A DNA stretch of 64,000 nucleotides from Brevundimonas intermedia (GCF_027922165.1 NZ_BSFD01000004.1:148645-212644); one strand, 5' to 3'; shown: positions 11,276 to 20,857, counted from the first letter of the stretch. Notes: generated from the letters alone by a model not told the origin. Program-made: numbers and translations.

Positions 11276-11736
11276 TCGAGATCGAAGTCGAGGCCGAGGC
11301 TTGGACCGCCGCATTGCCGGCTGTCGAAACGGTGGTGGGCGCGGCCGCGAAGGCTGCGCTGGGCGCTATCGAGGGCGACATCGTCGTCCTGCTGACCGAC
11401 GACGCGGCGGTGCGCGATCTGAACGCCCGGTTCCGCGGCAAGGACAAGCCGACCAATGTCCTGTCTTTCCCGGCGCCCGAGAGCGCTGCGCCGCATCTGG
11501 GCGACATCGTCCTGGCCTACGGCGTCTGCGCGGCTGAGGCCCAGGCCCAGGGCAAGGCCTTGGCCGATCATCTGAGCCATCTGGTCGTTCACGGGGTGCT
11601 GCACCTCCTTGGGCGCGACCATGAGGACGACGTCGAGGCCGAAGAAATGGAAGCCGAGGAGCGCGAGATCCTGGCCCAGATCGGCGTCGCCGACCCCTAC
11701 GCCGCCGACCCCTCCGTAGATTGGCAGGACGCCTAG
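11272..11736 (+). CDS. ybeY: endoribonuclease YbeY (rRNA maturation)
   Basis: 154-residue zinc endoribonuclease for 16S rRNA 3'-end processing and ribosome quality control. The zinc motif H3xH5xH is in [18 protein letters not shown]. The [13 protein letters not shown] segment is also a family hallmark. It overlaps phoH by 4 bases. The next gene, lnt, starts 3 bases after its stop, with no CBS-domain CorC gene between them. Confidence 0.96.
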   Translation: MIEIEVEAEAWTAALPAVETVVGAAAKAALGAIEGDIVVLLTDDAAVRDLNARFRGKDKPTNVLSFPAPESAAPHLGDIVLAYGVCAAEAQAQGKALADHLSHLVVHGVLHLLGRDHEDDVEAEEMEAEEREILAQIGVADPYAADPSVDWQDA

Positions 11737-11738
11737 CC

Positions 11739-13370
11739 ATGTTTCCCGACGCCGCGCTTGACCGTTTCGCCGCCCGCATTCGCGCGCTTCCGGACAAGCG
11801 AAGGGCCCTGACCTGGCGGTGGATCCGGATCGGCCTGGCGCTGTTGGCGGGGGCGGGGACAGCCTTCGCCCATCCGCCGTTCGGGGTGCTGATCGGCCTG
11901 CTGGGCTATCCGCTGCTTATGATCCTGTCCGAACGGTCGGACACGACGCGCGGGGCCTTCTGGATGGGTTGGCTGGCGGGGTTCGCCTATTTCTTCATCG
12001 GCTGCTGGTGGGTGGCGGAAGCCTTCTTCGTCAATCCCGAACAGGCCTGGATGGCGCCCTTCGCCGCCAGCCTGCTGCCGGCGGGCATTGGCCTGTTCTG
12101 GGGCGCGGCCTGCGCCCTCTATCGCCGGTTCGCCCCGATAGGCGTGGTCCGAGTTCTGTTGTTCGCCGCCCTGTTCTGCGCCGCCGAATGGCTGCGCGGC
12201 CATGTCCTGACCGGCTTTCCGTGGAACCCGGCGGGGGCGACCTGGCGGGCGGGGGGCGGCATGTCGCAGTTCGCTTCGGTCGTCGGCGTCTATGGACTGA
12301 GCCTGGTCACGGTCGCCGCGACCGCCGCCCTGGCCCCCCTGATTGGTCCAGGCGCGGCGCGCAGCCGCCTGATCTCGGCGGGATTGGGCGTTCTGGCCTT
12401 GGCCGCCGTCGGCGTCTTCGGCGCCGTGCGCCTGGCCCAGGCCCAGTTGCAGTTCACCGATACGGTGGTCCGTCTGGTCCAGGCCGATGTGAAACAGGAG
12501 ACGAAATGGTCGCCTGAGGCCTATCGCTCCATCGTCGACCGTTATGTCGCCTTGACGGGACAGCCGGGGACGAGGACGCCTGACGTGGTGGTCTGGCCCG
12601 AGGGCGCCCTGCCGGCGTCGGCCAATGACGTCTTCGCCTCCGCCGACGCGACGGCCATCGCGGGCGCTCTGCGACCCGGCCAGACTCTGCTGATGGGTCT
12701 GGCGCGCGGTGAGGCGGATCTGACGGCCCCCGAGGGCGCTCGATATTACAACAGCCTGTTCGCCTTGGCCGACGAAGGCGGGCCCGGCCTGCGGATCGCC
12801 GCCGTCTACGACAAGCACCGGCTGGTGCCGTTCGGCGAATACCTGCCGCTCGGTTCGATCATGACCTCCATCGGCTTGCGCAGCCTGGTGCATATGCCCA
12901 GCGACTTCACTGCAGGCCCGACCCCTGCCCCGATCCAGATTCCCGGCGCACCGCCGGCTCAGATCCTGATCTGCTACGAAAGCCTCTATCCCGGCTTCAC
13001 GCCCGGATCTGCGGGCCGCCCGGACTGGATCGTCAACGCCTCCAACGACGCCTGGTTCGGGGCCACCTCCGGCCCGCGTCAGCATCTGAACCTGGCCAGC
13101 TATCGCGCTATCGAGACCGGCCTGCCCATCGCCCGCGCGACGCCGACGGGGATTTCGGCCATGATCGACCCCTGGGGCCGGATCGTGGACGGGCAAAGAC
13201 TGGACCCCGGCGTCATGGGGGTGATCGACGCCCCCCTGCCGCGCCCCACCGGCGTGACGCCTTATGGCCGACTGGGCGACGGGCTGTTTCTGGCCGGGCT
13301 TTTGGCGGCCGGCCTCGTCGGCTTGTGGCCGTTGCTCGCACGATCTAGGATTCACCGAATCGAACGGTGA
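11739..13370 (+). CDS. lnt: apolipoprotein N-acyltransferase
   Basis: 543-residue inner-membrane enzyme that adds the third acyl chain to lipoproteins. Several membrane spans fill residues 20-230, followed by the periplasmic nitrilase-like domain. The catalytic triad is visible as E288 (VVWPEGALP), K359 (YDKHRLVPFGEY) and C412 (LICYESLYPG). I start at the ATG at 11739; an in-frame TTG at 11721 lies inside ybeY. Candidate substrates in this window include the lipoproteins encoded at 50520 and 55399. The end of the gene runs up to the next HTH gene. Confidence 0.95.
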   Translation: MFPDAALDRFAARIRALPDKRRALTWRWIRIGLALLAGAGTAFAHPPFGVLIGLLGYPLLMILSERSDTTRGAFWMGWLAGFAYFFIGCWWVAEAFFVNPEQAWMAPFAASLLPAGIGLFWGAACALYRRFAPIGVVRVLLFAALFCAAEWLRGHVLTGFPWNPAGATWRAGGGMSQFASVVGVYGLSLVTVAATAALAPLIGPGAARSRLISAGLGVLALAAVGVFGAVRLAQAQLQFTDTVVRLVQADVKQETKWSPEAYRSIVDRYVALTGQPGTRTPDVVVWPEGALPASANDVFASADATAIAGALRPGQTLLMGLARGEADLTAPEGARYYNSLFALADEGGPGLRIAAVYDKHRLVPFGEYLPLGSIMTSIGLRSLVHMPSDFTAGPTPAPIQIPGAPPAQILICYESLYPGFTPGSAGRPDWIVNASNDAWFGATSGPRQHLNLASYRAIETGLPIARATPTGISAMIDPWGRIVDGQRLDPGVMGVIDAPLPRPTGVTPYGRLGDGLFLAGLLAAGLVGLWPLLARSRIHRIER

Positions 13371-13387
13371 TCTGGGGCGGGCAAGCC

Positions 13388-13801
13388 ATGGCGCGAGATA
13401 AGACCGAACAGCCGCACGCCGTTGATCGCCACGTCGGCCGCCGCGTCCAGGAAAAACGCCTCGACCTGGGCCTGACCCAGAGCGCCCTGGCCCGCGCTGT
13501 CGGCGTCAGTTTCCAGCAGGTTCAGAAATATGAAAAGGGCACGAACCGCGTCTCAGCCTCTAAACTGTTCGAGATGGCCGAGTTCATGAAGGTCGAGATT
13601 CCGTTCTTCTTCCACGGACTCAAGGACGCGCAGCCCGGACTGGGTGAAGAAGAGACGCCGGGCTTCGATCATGAGGACAGGCCGACGAAACAGAGTGTCG
13701 AGATCGCACGCCTCGCGCCCCGCCTGCCGCTGCGGAACCAGAAGCTCATCCTGGAGATGATGCGGGAAATCCTGGGCGAGCCCGACGACAGGCCCCACTG
13801 A
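13388..13801 (+). CDS. XRE family HTH transcriptional regulator
   Basis: 137 residues. The HTH covers about residues 14-70 (VGRRVQEKRLDLGLTQSALA, then VGVSFQQVQKYEKGTNRVS). The tail is acidic then basic, ending MMREILGEPDDRPH. The ATG at 13388 is preceded by a GGGGCGGG purine run; a GTG at 13367 would overlap the lnt stop. An HTH gene behind lnt is a recurrent alphaproteobacterial arrangement. It is a paralogue of the product of 6781-7185. Confidence 0.88.
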   Translation: MARDKTEQPHAVDRHVGRRVQEKRLDLGLTQSALARAVGVSFQQVQKYEKGTNRVSASKLFEMAEFMKVEIPFFFHGLKDAQPGLGEEETPGFDHEDRPTKQSVEIARLAPRLPLRNQKLILEMMREILGEPDDRPH

Positions 13802-13806
13802 GCGCC

Positions 13807-14286
13807 TCATCCGACGGCGGTGATCTCCACCGACTGGCCGGCCACCACAGCCTCGTCTCCGACGCGTTTTCCCAACAGGGCGCGAGCCAGAGGCGAGACA
13901 TGGCTGACCGACCCCTGGGCTGGGTCCGCCTCATCTTCGCCGACGATCCGCCAGGTCTGGGCGCGCCCGTCCTCGCGTTCGATGGAGACTGAGCCGCCGA
14001 ATCTCACTCCGCCGTCGTCCTGCGTCGGCTCCATCAGCTGGGCCGAGGCGCGGCGGGCGGACCAGTAGCGCAGATCCCGCGTCGCGCGCGCCATGGCGGT
14101 GCGGTCGCTCTCGATCGACCCCTTCACCTGGGCGGCGGTATAGGCGGCGCGGGCGGCGGCCAGTTCCGCCTCGATCAGGGCCAGGCCTTCAGGCGTGACC
14201 AGATTGGGGTGGGGCGAGATCGGGCGGTCCGCCAGGTCGGCGGCGGTGGCTTCCAGATCTTCTTCTCGGGTAAATGCGACGCTCAT
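13807..14286 (-). CDS. GreA/GreB family transcription elongation factor
   Basis: 159 residues. The N-terminal half is a coiled coil (EAELAAARAAYTAAQ and onwards), and the C-terminal half is the FKBP-like domain ending in SPLARALLGKRVGDEAVVAG, a family signature. Gre factors rescue backtracked RNA polymerase by stimulating transcript cleavage. The N-terminal extension (MSVAFTREEDLEATAADLADRP, first 20 residues) is typical of a GreB-like alphaproteobacterial subgroup. It converges on the HTH gene with 5 bases between the stops. An upstream start at 14298 is possible. Confidence 0.88.
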   Translation of the reverse strand: MSVAFTREEDLEATAADLADRPISPHPNLVTPEGLALIEAELAAARAAYTAAQVKGSIESDRTAMARATRDLRYWSARRASAQLMEPTQDDGGVRFGGSVSIEREDGRAQTWRIVGEDEADPAQGSVSHVSPLARALLGKRVGDEAVVAGQSVEITAVG

Positions 14287-14350
14287 GGTTCGGAACATAG
14301 CGACCCGCGTCCCTATAGCCAGCGTCGCCGCAACCGGGCAAAGCGGGCCG

Positions 14351-15565
14351 ATGAAACAATCTGTTCGCCAGGTCCATGTGATCGGCGCCGGCCCCGCCGG
14401 CTTGATGGCGGCCGAACGTCTGGCCCTGGCCGGCCTCGCTGTCGTGGTTCACGATCGGATGCCGTCCGTGGCCCGAAAATTCCTGATGGCCGGGCGCGGG
14501 GGGCTGAACCTGACCCATTCCGAGCCGCTGGACCGGTTCGTGACTCGCTATGGTCCCACGCAGACGTCGGTCTCGCGCTGGATCGACGCCTTCACCCCCG
14601 CTGAGCTGACGGCCTGGGTCGAGGGGCTGGGGCAGCCCACCTTTGTGGGGTCCAGCGGGCGGGTGTTTCCTCGCGCGATGAAGGCCTCGCCCCTGCTGCG
14701 GGCCTGGCTGGTGCGGCTGGAGGGGCGGGGCGTCGAGATCCGCACCCGGTCGCGCTGGACGGGATGGCGCGACGGCGCCCTGGTGTTCGAGACGCCGGAT
14801 GGAGAACGGCTTGAACGGCCGGATGCGGTGGTTCTGGCCCTGGGCGGCGCCAGCTGGCCGCGTCTGGGGTCGGACGGCGCCTGGAAGCCCTGGCTCGAGA
14901 CCGCCGGGATCGCCGTCGCCCCCTTCCGCCCCGCCAATGTCGGCTTTGACCTGGACTGGTCGCCCCGGTTCCGGGAGCGGTTCGCCGGTCAACCGTTGAA
15001 GGGCGTCGCCGTGACCCATGGGGACAAGACGGTGCGTGGCGAGGCGATGGTTGCGCGGTATGGCATCGAGGGCGGCGCCGTCTACGCCCTGTCGGCCCGG
15101 CTGCGGGGGACGCTCGAGGCGGGTGGACGCGCCGATATCCATATTGATCTGCGGCCTGATGTCGCCATCGGCAAACTGACCGACCGGCTGTCCAAGCCGC
15201 GCGGCAAGGCCAGTCTGTCGAACCATCTGCGCAAGGCCGCCGGGCTGGAGCCAGTCGCCGTCGCCCTCTTGCACGAGGCGGGTCCGCTCCCGGCCCAGCC
15301 GCGCGCCCTGGCCGAACGGATCAAGGGGCTGACCCTGACATTGACGGGGGTTCAGGGTCTTGAACGCGCCATCTCCTCGGCCGGCGGGGTAGCTCTGGAG
15401 GGGGTCGATGAACAGTTGATGCTGACCGCCCGACCGGGCGTCTTCGTCGCCGGAGAGATGCTGGACTGGGAGGCCCCGACCGGCGGCTATCTGCTTCAAG
15501 CCAGTTTCGCGTCTGGCGTCGTCGCGGCGCACGGCCTTATGGCCTGGCTCGACAGCCGGGACTGA
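14351..15565 (+). CDS. TIGR03862-type flavoprotein (HI0933/YhiN-like)
   Basis: 404 residues. The FAD-binding Rossmann motif is at residues 9-21 (VIGAGPAGLMAAERL), followed by the family signature ARKFLMAGRGGLNLTHSE. The C-terminal GEMLDWEAPTGGYLLQASF closes the FAD site. The frame is open further upstream, but the ATG at 14351 begins exactly where homology would be expected and lies 64 bases from the divergent Gre gene. The reaction is unknown; relatives are predicted NAD(P)/FAD-dependent oxidoreductases. Confidence 0.9.
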   Translation: MKQSVRQVHVIGAGPAGLMAAERLALAGLAVVVHDRMPSVARKFLMAGRGGLNLTHSEPLDRFVTRYGPTQTSVSRWIDAFTPAELTAWVEGLGQPTFVGSSGRVFPRAMKASPLLRAWLVRLEGRGVEIRTRSRWTGWRDGALVFETPDGERLERPDAVVLALGGASWPRLGSDGAWKPWLETAGIAVAPFRPANVGFDLDWSPRFRERFAGQPLKGVAVTHGDKTVRGEAMVARYGIEGGAVYALSARLRGTLEAGGRADIHIDLRPDVAIGKLTDRLSKPRGKASLSNHLRKAAGLEPVAVALLHEAGPLPAQPRALAERIKGLTLTLTGVQGLERAISSAGGVALEGVDEQLMLTARPGVFVAGEMLDWEAPTGGYLLQASFASGVVAAHGLMAWLDSRD

Positions 15566-15607
15566 CGGAGGCAGGGTTGAACACCCGCCCTTACGGAGCC
15601 TCCCCCG

Positions 15608-17251
15608 ATGCGCCACGTCCTGCCCGCTGTTTCCGCCCTCGCCCTGATGGTCGCCAGTTCCCAGGCGACGGCGCAGGAGACGCCGAACATCGACGCTTCC
15701 CGTATGAACGAGGCCGTGCGCGTTCTGGCGTCGGACGAATTCGAGGGGCGGGCCCCCGCCTCGCCGGGTGAGGAAAAGACGGTCGCCTGGCTCGTCGAAC
15801 AATTCCGCGCCGCCGGCGCAGAGGGCGGCGGGCCGGACGGTGCCTTCGTCCAGGTCGCCCATCTGTCGCGTACGCGCCAGGACGGCCCGGCGACCGTCGC
15901 CGCCCATGTCGGCGGCCGGACCATCGCCCTCGAGCGCGGCCCGGACGTTCTGGTGTCCAGCGACCGGCCTACAGACCATATCACCGTCCGGGACGCGCCC
16001 GTGGTCTTCGTCGGCTATGGGGCCACAGCGCCCGAGCGTCAGTGGGATGACTTCAAGGACGTGGACGTCCGCGGCAAGGTCATCGTCGTCCTGGTCAACG
16101 ATCCCGATTTCGAAGCGGCCGCCGGCGAACCGGTGGCGGGCAAGTTCGACGACAAGGCCATGACCTTCTACGGCCGCTGGACCTACAAGTTCCTGGAGGC
16201 GGGCCGTCGCGGCGCGGCGGGCGTGCTGGTGGTGCATGAGACGGCCGGCGCCGGCTACGGCTGGTCGGTGCTTCAGAACTCATCGGCGGCGCCCAAGTTC
16301 GACATCGTCCGCGCCGACCCTGACGCAGAGCGCGCCCCCTTCCAGGGCTGGGTCCAGCGCGCCAAGGCGGAGGAACTGTTCACCGCCGCGGGCCTGGACT
16401 TCGCTACGCTGAAGGCGAGCGCCCGTCGCGCCGACTTCCGTCCCGTCGTCCTGCCCGGTCTGACGATGAGCGTCGATTTCCGTCAGATCGCCGACCGTGT
16501 GGAGACCAAGAACGTCATCGCTCGTATCCCCGGCGCTGAACGCCCTGACGAGACCGTGATGTATGGCGCCCACTGGGACGGCTACGGCGTCGGGACACCC
16601 AACGCCCAGGGCGACAAGATCTATAATGCCGCCGTGGACAATGCGACCGGCGTCGCGGCCCTGCTGGAACTGGCTCACGCCTTCGCAGAGGGACCGCGTC
16701 CGAAGCGCTCGGTGGTCTTCGCCGCCTGGTCGGGCGAGGAGGCCGGCCTGCTGGGTTCGACCTATTACGCCGCCAATCCGGTCTGGCCGCTGGAGACGAC
16801 GGTGGCCAATATCAATGTCGACAGCCTGCTGCCTGGAACCGAGATCGACCCCAATGTCGTGGTCATCGGCAAGGGCAAGAACCAGCTGGACGATGTCCTG
16901 GCCCGGCACGCCGCTGCGACTGGACGGACCTTGATCGCCGATCCGGCCCCCCAGGCCGGGGCCTTTTATCGCTCCGACCATTTCCCTCTGGCCTTGAAGG
17001 GGGTGCCGGCCCTGTTCCCCGCGGCGGGTTTCACCGGCGCCAGCGCGGCGAGCCGCGACTATGTCCAGAACCGCTATCACCAGCCTTCGGACGAATGGGA
17101 TTCGACCTGGCGCATGGACGCCGCCGCTGCGGACGTGGCCCTGATCTACGCCGTCGGACGCGAACTGGCGGACTCGACCCAATGGCCGGAATGGAATCCC
17201 GGGGCTGAATTCGGTCCCGCTCGGGACCAGTCCAAGGCGGAAAGGCCTTAG
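15608..17251 (+). CDS. secreted M28 family zinc aminopeptidase with PA domain
   Basis: 547 residues with a signal peptide (MRHVLPAVSALALMVASSQATA). A protease-associated domain occupies roughly residues 130-270 (VVFVGYGATAPERQWDDF is typical). The M28 catalytic core follows: zinc and catalytic residues H322 (GAHWDG), D344 (AVDNATG), E377-E378 (WSGEEAG) and H458 (YRSDHFPL). It probably trims peptides in the periplasm or outside the cell. It is the first of two M28 genes in the window; the other, at 24230, is only distantly similar. Its stop overlaps the divL stop by 4 bases (convergent). Confidence 0.93.
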   Translation: MRHVLPAVSALALMVASSQATAQETPNIDASRMNEAVRVLASDEFEGRAPASPGEEKTVAWLVEQFRAAGAEGGGPDGAFVQVAHLSRTRQDGPATVAAHVGGRTIALERGPDVLVSSDRPTDHITVRDAPVVFVGYGATAPERQWDDFKDVDVRGKVIVVLVNDPDFEAAAGEPVAGKFDDKAMTFYGRWTYKFLEAGRRGAAGVLVVHETAGAGYGWSVLQNSSAAPKFDIVRADPDAERAPFQGWVQRAKAEELFTAAGLDFATLKASARRADFRPVVLPGLTMSVDFRQIADRVETKNVIARIPGAERPDETVMYGAHWDGYGVGTPNAQGDKIYNAAVDNATGVAALLELAHAFAEGPRPKRSVVFAAWSGEEAGLLGSTYYAANPVWPLETTVANINVDSLLPGTEIDPNVVVIGKGKNQLDDVLARHAAATGRTLIADPAPQAGAFYRSDHFPLALKGVPALFPAAGFTGASAASRDYVQNRYHQPSDEWDSTWRMDAAAADVALIYAVGRELADSTQWPEWNPGAEFGPARDQSKAERP

Positions 17252-19614
17252 GAGGCGACGGCCTCTGCGGCGGCGGGAGCCGGAACCTCGAGCGGAAGTT
17301 CCGGCGCGGCTGCTGCGGAGGAGACGCTCAAAGGCAGGTGCAGGATAAAGGCGGCGCCCTTGCCGGGCTCGCTTTCCACCTCGGCCCAGCCGCCGTGCAG
17401 CTCGACCAGAGCCTTGACCAGGGCCAGGCCCACGCCGGGCCCGCCGCGCTCGCGCCGGACGAACCGGTCAAACACATGGGCCTGCAGGTGATAGGGGATG
17501 CCGCGACCTGAATCCGATACGGCCAGGCGGACTTCCGAAGTTCCGGTTTCCGCCGAAAGCGTCACCGCGCCGCCTTCGGACACCGATCGGGCGGCGTTCT
17601 CCAGCAGATGGTTCAAGGCCTGGTCGATGCGGTGGGCGTCGGCGCGGATCGGCTTCATACCGGGTTCGCACAGGACCGTCAGAGCGGCGCCTCGACCTTC
17701 GACCTTGGGCCTTATGCGTTCCGCCGCCTGGCCCAGCAGGTCGGAGACGCTGACGTCGCCCAGCGACAGTTCCATCTCGCCCGCATCGATCTGGGCCATG
17801 TCCAGGACGTCGTCGATTGAGCGAGCCAGCTGACTGGCGGCGACACGGATGGCGCCGGCGTGCTGGCGGCTGCGCTCGGGCAGGTCGGCCATGGTCTCGA
17901 GCAGTTCCGAATAGCCGACGATGGTCGTCAGCGGCGTCCGCAGCTCGTAGGAGACGCTGCCGACGAACTCCCGTTTCAGCGCCTGACTTTCGGCCAGGGC
18001 CTGTTCGCGCTGAACCAGGGCCTGTTCCAGGCCGCGTCGTGCGGTGACGTCCGAGAAGGCGACCAGGGTGGCGCCGTCGGGCAGGGGGCGGGTCTGCCAG
18101 GCGGCGACGCGGCCATCGAGCGTACGGCCCTCGCCCGAGATGGCGATGCGGCTCTCCGGATCCGGATCGGCGACCCGCGCCTTCAGCCCCAGCCACAGGG
18201 CCGGGTCGGGCAGAGTGGCCTTGCACAGTTCGGCGATGGCGTCGAAGTCGTTCGAGGCGGCGATCCGCTCGCCGGTCAGGTTCCAGAAGTCCTCGAACGC
18301 CTCATTGTGCAGCCGCAGCCGGCCGTCGGAGCCGAACACGGCGACGGCGTCGTTCAGCTTGTCCAGGGTGGCGGTCTGGACCTGGATCTGGGCGTTGAAC
18401 CGGCTGCGCAGGTTCAGCTCGTCGGTAATGTCCGAGAAGATCAGCAATATGCCGCCCAGCGGGTGGGGCTGGCGCACCACCCGCAGCGTGCGCCCGTCCG
18501 GCAGCGACCAGCTGTCGTCAGGCGAAGCCTGGGCGGCGCCGTAGAAGTCCAGCTCGCGCGCCTTCCAGCCGGCGTAGTCCATCACCTCGGGCAGGCGGCG
18601 ACGCTGGCGCAGCCGGTCCAGAAGTTCGGCATGGGTCGGCCGCTCGTCCAGCCAGGCCGAATCCAGGTCGAACAGGGTCTGGAAGGCCGTGTTGTGGAAG
18701 GCCAGTCGCTTGGACGGCCCAAAGATGGCGACCGCGTCGGCCAGGTGATTCAGGGTCTCGTCATGGGCGTCGACATGGCGGCGCAGGGTGTCGCGCGTCT
18801 CCTCCGCCTCGGTCACTTCGATGGCGAAGGCGATGACGGCGCCGCCGCCGGCCGGTTCGGCGATGATCCGCCAGGCGCGGCGATGGCCGCCGCCGGTGGT
18901 CCAGCGGAAACCTTCCTGCCGTAGCCCAAGCCGTCCGGCCTCTGCGACCAAGGCGTCGGCGCCCCGGTCGAAGGACAGGCTCATCTCCCGCGCCTGAACG
19001 ACGGTCTCGGCGCCGATCTCGTGCAGCCAGATTCGGTTGGCCCAGGCCAGTTTCCCGGCGCCGTCGACCACCCAGGTCGGGATCGGGGAGGCGTCGCCCA
19101 GCATGGCCAGGCCGCTCTCGGTGGCGTCGGCGCCGGTCAGCATGACCCGGGACGCCGGCGACAGTCGCAGCCAGGCCGCGCCGCCCGCGACCCGACCCTC
19201 GATCCGCCAGGGTTCGACGTCGTTCAGGTCGATCAGGCCCTCGAAGCCCTTTCCCGTCTCGACCAAGGCTTCGATCTGGCCGGCATGGGTCTGTTTCAGC
19301 CGGGCGAGGACAACGACGCCCATATCCCCCGCAGCCCCGGCGTCCGAGCCGGACAGGCGGTCGATCAGTTCGCCCGGACCTATGGGGGGGCCGCTCGCCT
19401 CGCCGGTCGCCGTCAGGGCCAGGCTGACGTCGTCGAAGGCGCGCAACATGCTGTCATGACGACCTAGGTCGGTCAGGGCGGCGTCACGCTGATGGGTCGC
19501 GGCGGCCGTCGTGGCGTTCAGCCGTGCGCGCAGCCGAAGGGCCCAGGCGCTGACCGCCAGAGCCAGTCCGGCGGCGCCTGCTGTGGCGACATAGGCGATG
19601 TCGGCCTCGGCCAT
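17248..19614 (-). CDS. divL: DivL-type cell-cycle sensor pseudo-histidine kinase
   Basis: 788 residues: one N-terminal membrane span (IAYVATAGAAGLALAVSAWAL), several PAS-like modules (about residues 100-520), a dimerisation helix and an HATPase domain. The H-box reads SVSYELRTPLT, so the phospho-acceptor His is replaced by Tyr; I read codon TAC at 17949-17947, residue 556. The ATP-binding boxes are HLLENAARS (N box), SDSGRGIP (G1) and GGPGVGLALVKALVELHGG (G2). Tyr in place of His is the hallmark of Caulobacter DivL, which regulates CckA and the CtrA pathway with DivK. The ATG at 19614 has AGGGA 7 bases upstream; an upstream start at 19656 lacks such support. Confidence 0.93.
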   Translation of the reverse strand: MAEADIAYVATAGAAGLALAVSAWALRLRARLNATTAAATHQRDAALTDLGRHDSMLRAFDDVSLALTATGEASGPPIGPGELIDRLSGSDAGAAGDMGVVVLARLKQTHAGQIEALVETGKGFEGLIDLNDVEPWRIEGRVAGGAAWLRLSPASRVMLTGADATESGLAMLGDASPIPTWVVDGAGKLAWANRIWLHEIGAETVVQAREMSLSFDRGADALVAEAGRLGLRQEGFRWTTGGGHRRAWRIIAEPAGGGAVIAFAIEVTEAEETRDTLRRHVDAHDETLNHLADAVAIFGPSKRLAFHNTAFQTLFDLDSAWLDERPTHAELLDRLRQRRRLPEVMDYAGWKARELDFYGAAQASPDDSWSLPDGRTLRVVRQPHPLGGILLIFSDITDELNLRSRFNAQIQVQTATLDKLNDAVAVFGSDGRLRLHNEAFEDFWNLTGERIAASNDFDAIAELCKATLPDPALWLGLKARVADPDPESRIAISGEGRTLDGRVAAWQTRPLPDGATLVAFSDVTARRGLEQALVQREQALAESQALKREFVGSVSYELRTPLTTIVGYSELLETMADLPERSRQHAGAIRVAASQLARSIDDVLDMAQIDAGEMELSLGDVSVSDLLGQAAERIRPKVEGRGAALTVLCEPGMKPIRADAHRIDQALNHLLENAARSVSEGGAVTLSAETGTSEVRLAVSDSGRGIPYHLQAHVFDRFVRRERGGPGVGLALVKALVELHGGWAEVESEPGKGAAFILHLPLSVSSAAAAPELPLEVPAPAAAEAVAS

Positions 19615-19743
19615 ACTTGTCCCTGTGGTCACGGCGACCTGATTCGCCTTTACCATACCCCAAGCGCGCGAGAAAAAATCGGGGCCGTCTTCGCGTCAAC
19701 CCGCCCCGTTGCGCTCATGGGCGTGGGCGGCGATATCCGACGC

Positions 19744-20154
19744 ATGACCGACGTGACCGCCGACCTCTTCGCCCCTTCTCTCGACGATTTCGCTCGCCTG
19801 GCGCGCGAGGCGTTCGAGGCCCTGCCGGCTGAATTCCGCGCTGCTGCGGGCGAGGTGGTGTTTCGTATCGACGACTTCGCCGATGAACAGACCCTGGCGG
19901 ATCTGGAAATCGAGGATCCCTTCGAATTGACCGGCCTGTATCACGGCGTGGACATCGGCCGTCGCGACAGCCTGGGACCGGCGGCCGAGCCGTCGCGGGT
20001 CTTCCTTTACCGCCGGCCGATCCTGGACGAATGGTGCGAACGCGGCGACGTGGGCCTGGCCGAGCTGATCGCCCATGTCCTGGTCCACGAGATCGGCCAC
20101 CATTTCGGCCTGTCCGACGACGACATCCACGCCATTGAGGACGCGGCCGACTGA
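19744..20154 (+). CDS. small zincin-like metallopeptidase family protein
   Basis: 136 residues from the ATG at 19744. The zinc motif HEIGHHFGLSDDDIHAIED near the C-terminus is typical of the DUF1025 minimal zincin family. FLYRRPILDEW is also conserved. There is no signal peptide, so a cytosolic protein is expected. Function is unknown across the family; proteolysis is inferred from the motif only. It is divergent from divL with 129 bases between starts, and convergent with the MarC gene. Confidence 0.88.
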   Translation: MTDVTADLFAPSLDDFARLAREAFEALPAEFRAAAGEVVFRIDDFADEQTLADLEIEDPFELTGLYHGVDIGRRDSLGPAAEPSRVFLYRRPILDEWCERGDVGLAELIAHVLVHEIGHHFGLSDDDIHAIEDAAD

Positions 20155-20161
20155 GCGAAGC

Positions 20162-20857
20162 CTAGTTCGCCGCCGGATAGGGGGTCGTCACAGCGCCGGA
20201 GATCATGCCGGGGATGGCTTCGCCCAGGCCCAGCAGGATGAACTGGATCGCCAGGGCGCACAGGATCAGGCCCAGGACGCGGACGATGATGGCCATGCCC
20301 ACCTCGCCCAGCATGCGGCTGAGCGAACCGGTCAGGGCGAAACAGACGAAGGAGACGGCGCAGGCCGCCGTGATCGCGACCAGAGAACCGATGGTTCCGG
20401 CATAGCCCAGCTTGGCCGCTTCCCACGCCTGGATGATGACGGCCGAAATGGCGCCGGGGCCGATCATCAACGGTATGGCGAAGGGCACCACCAGCCGCTG
20501 GAACCGCCGACGGGCATAGCCGCGCACGTCCTTGGAGTCGGCGATGGCGTCCTTGTCGGCGAACATGGCCAGGAAGTCGCCGCGCGCCATGTCCAGGCCG
20601 AGCAGCAAAAGCAATATGCCGCCCGCGATGCGGAAGGCCGCCAGCGAAATGCCGAAGAACTGCAGCAGGCCCAGGCCGGTGAACAGGAAGAAGGCCAGGA
20701 AGACGGCGGCGAAGGTGCAGATCAGGGCGGAGACCGAAATCCGCTGACGCAGGGTCGCCCCGGCGGTCGCGGCGGCGAAGATGGGCAGATTGCCGATCGG
20801 ATCCAGCAGGGCGAACAGGGTCACGAACAGGTTGACACCCAGATCGACCGCGTTCAT
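20162..20857 (-). CDS. MarC family integral membrane protein
   Basis: 231 residues with about six membrane spans. The family signature FALLDPIGNLPIF is near the N-terminus, and VPFAIPLMIGPGAIS opens the second repeat. I use the ATG at 20857, preceded by AGCGAGGCG, because the open frame upstream to 20998 overlaps the divergent pyrF gene. MarC proteins were once linked to multiple antibiotic resistance, but this is not supported; their transport function is unknown. Confidence 0.92.
   Translation of the reverse strand: MNAVDLGVNLFVTLFALLDPIGNLPIFAAATAGATLRQRISVSALICTFAAVFLAFFLFTGLGLLQFFGISLAAFRIAGGILLLLLGLDMARGDFLAMFADKDAIADSKDVRGYARRRFQRLVVPFAIPLMIGPGAISAVIIQAWEAAKLGYAGTIGSLVAITAACAVSFVCFALTGSLSRMLGEVGMAIIVRVLGLILCALAIQFILLGLGEAIPGMISGAVTTPYPAAN

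Noticed and set aside
14189-16237. 682-codon reverse frame across the flavoprotein and M28 genes
   Set aside because: Spans two clear forward genes and their spacer and has no recognisable domain.
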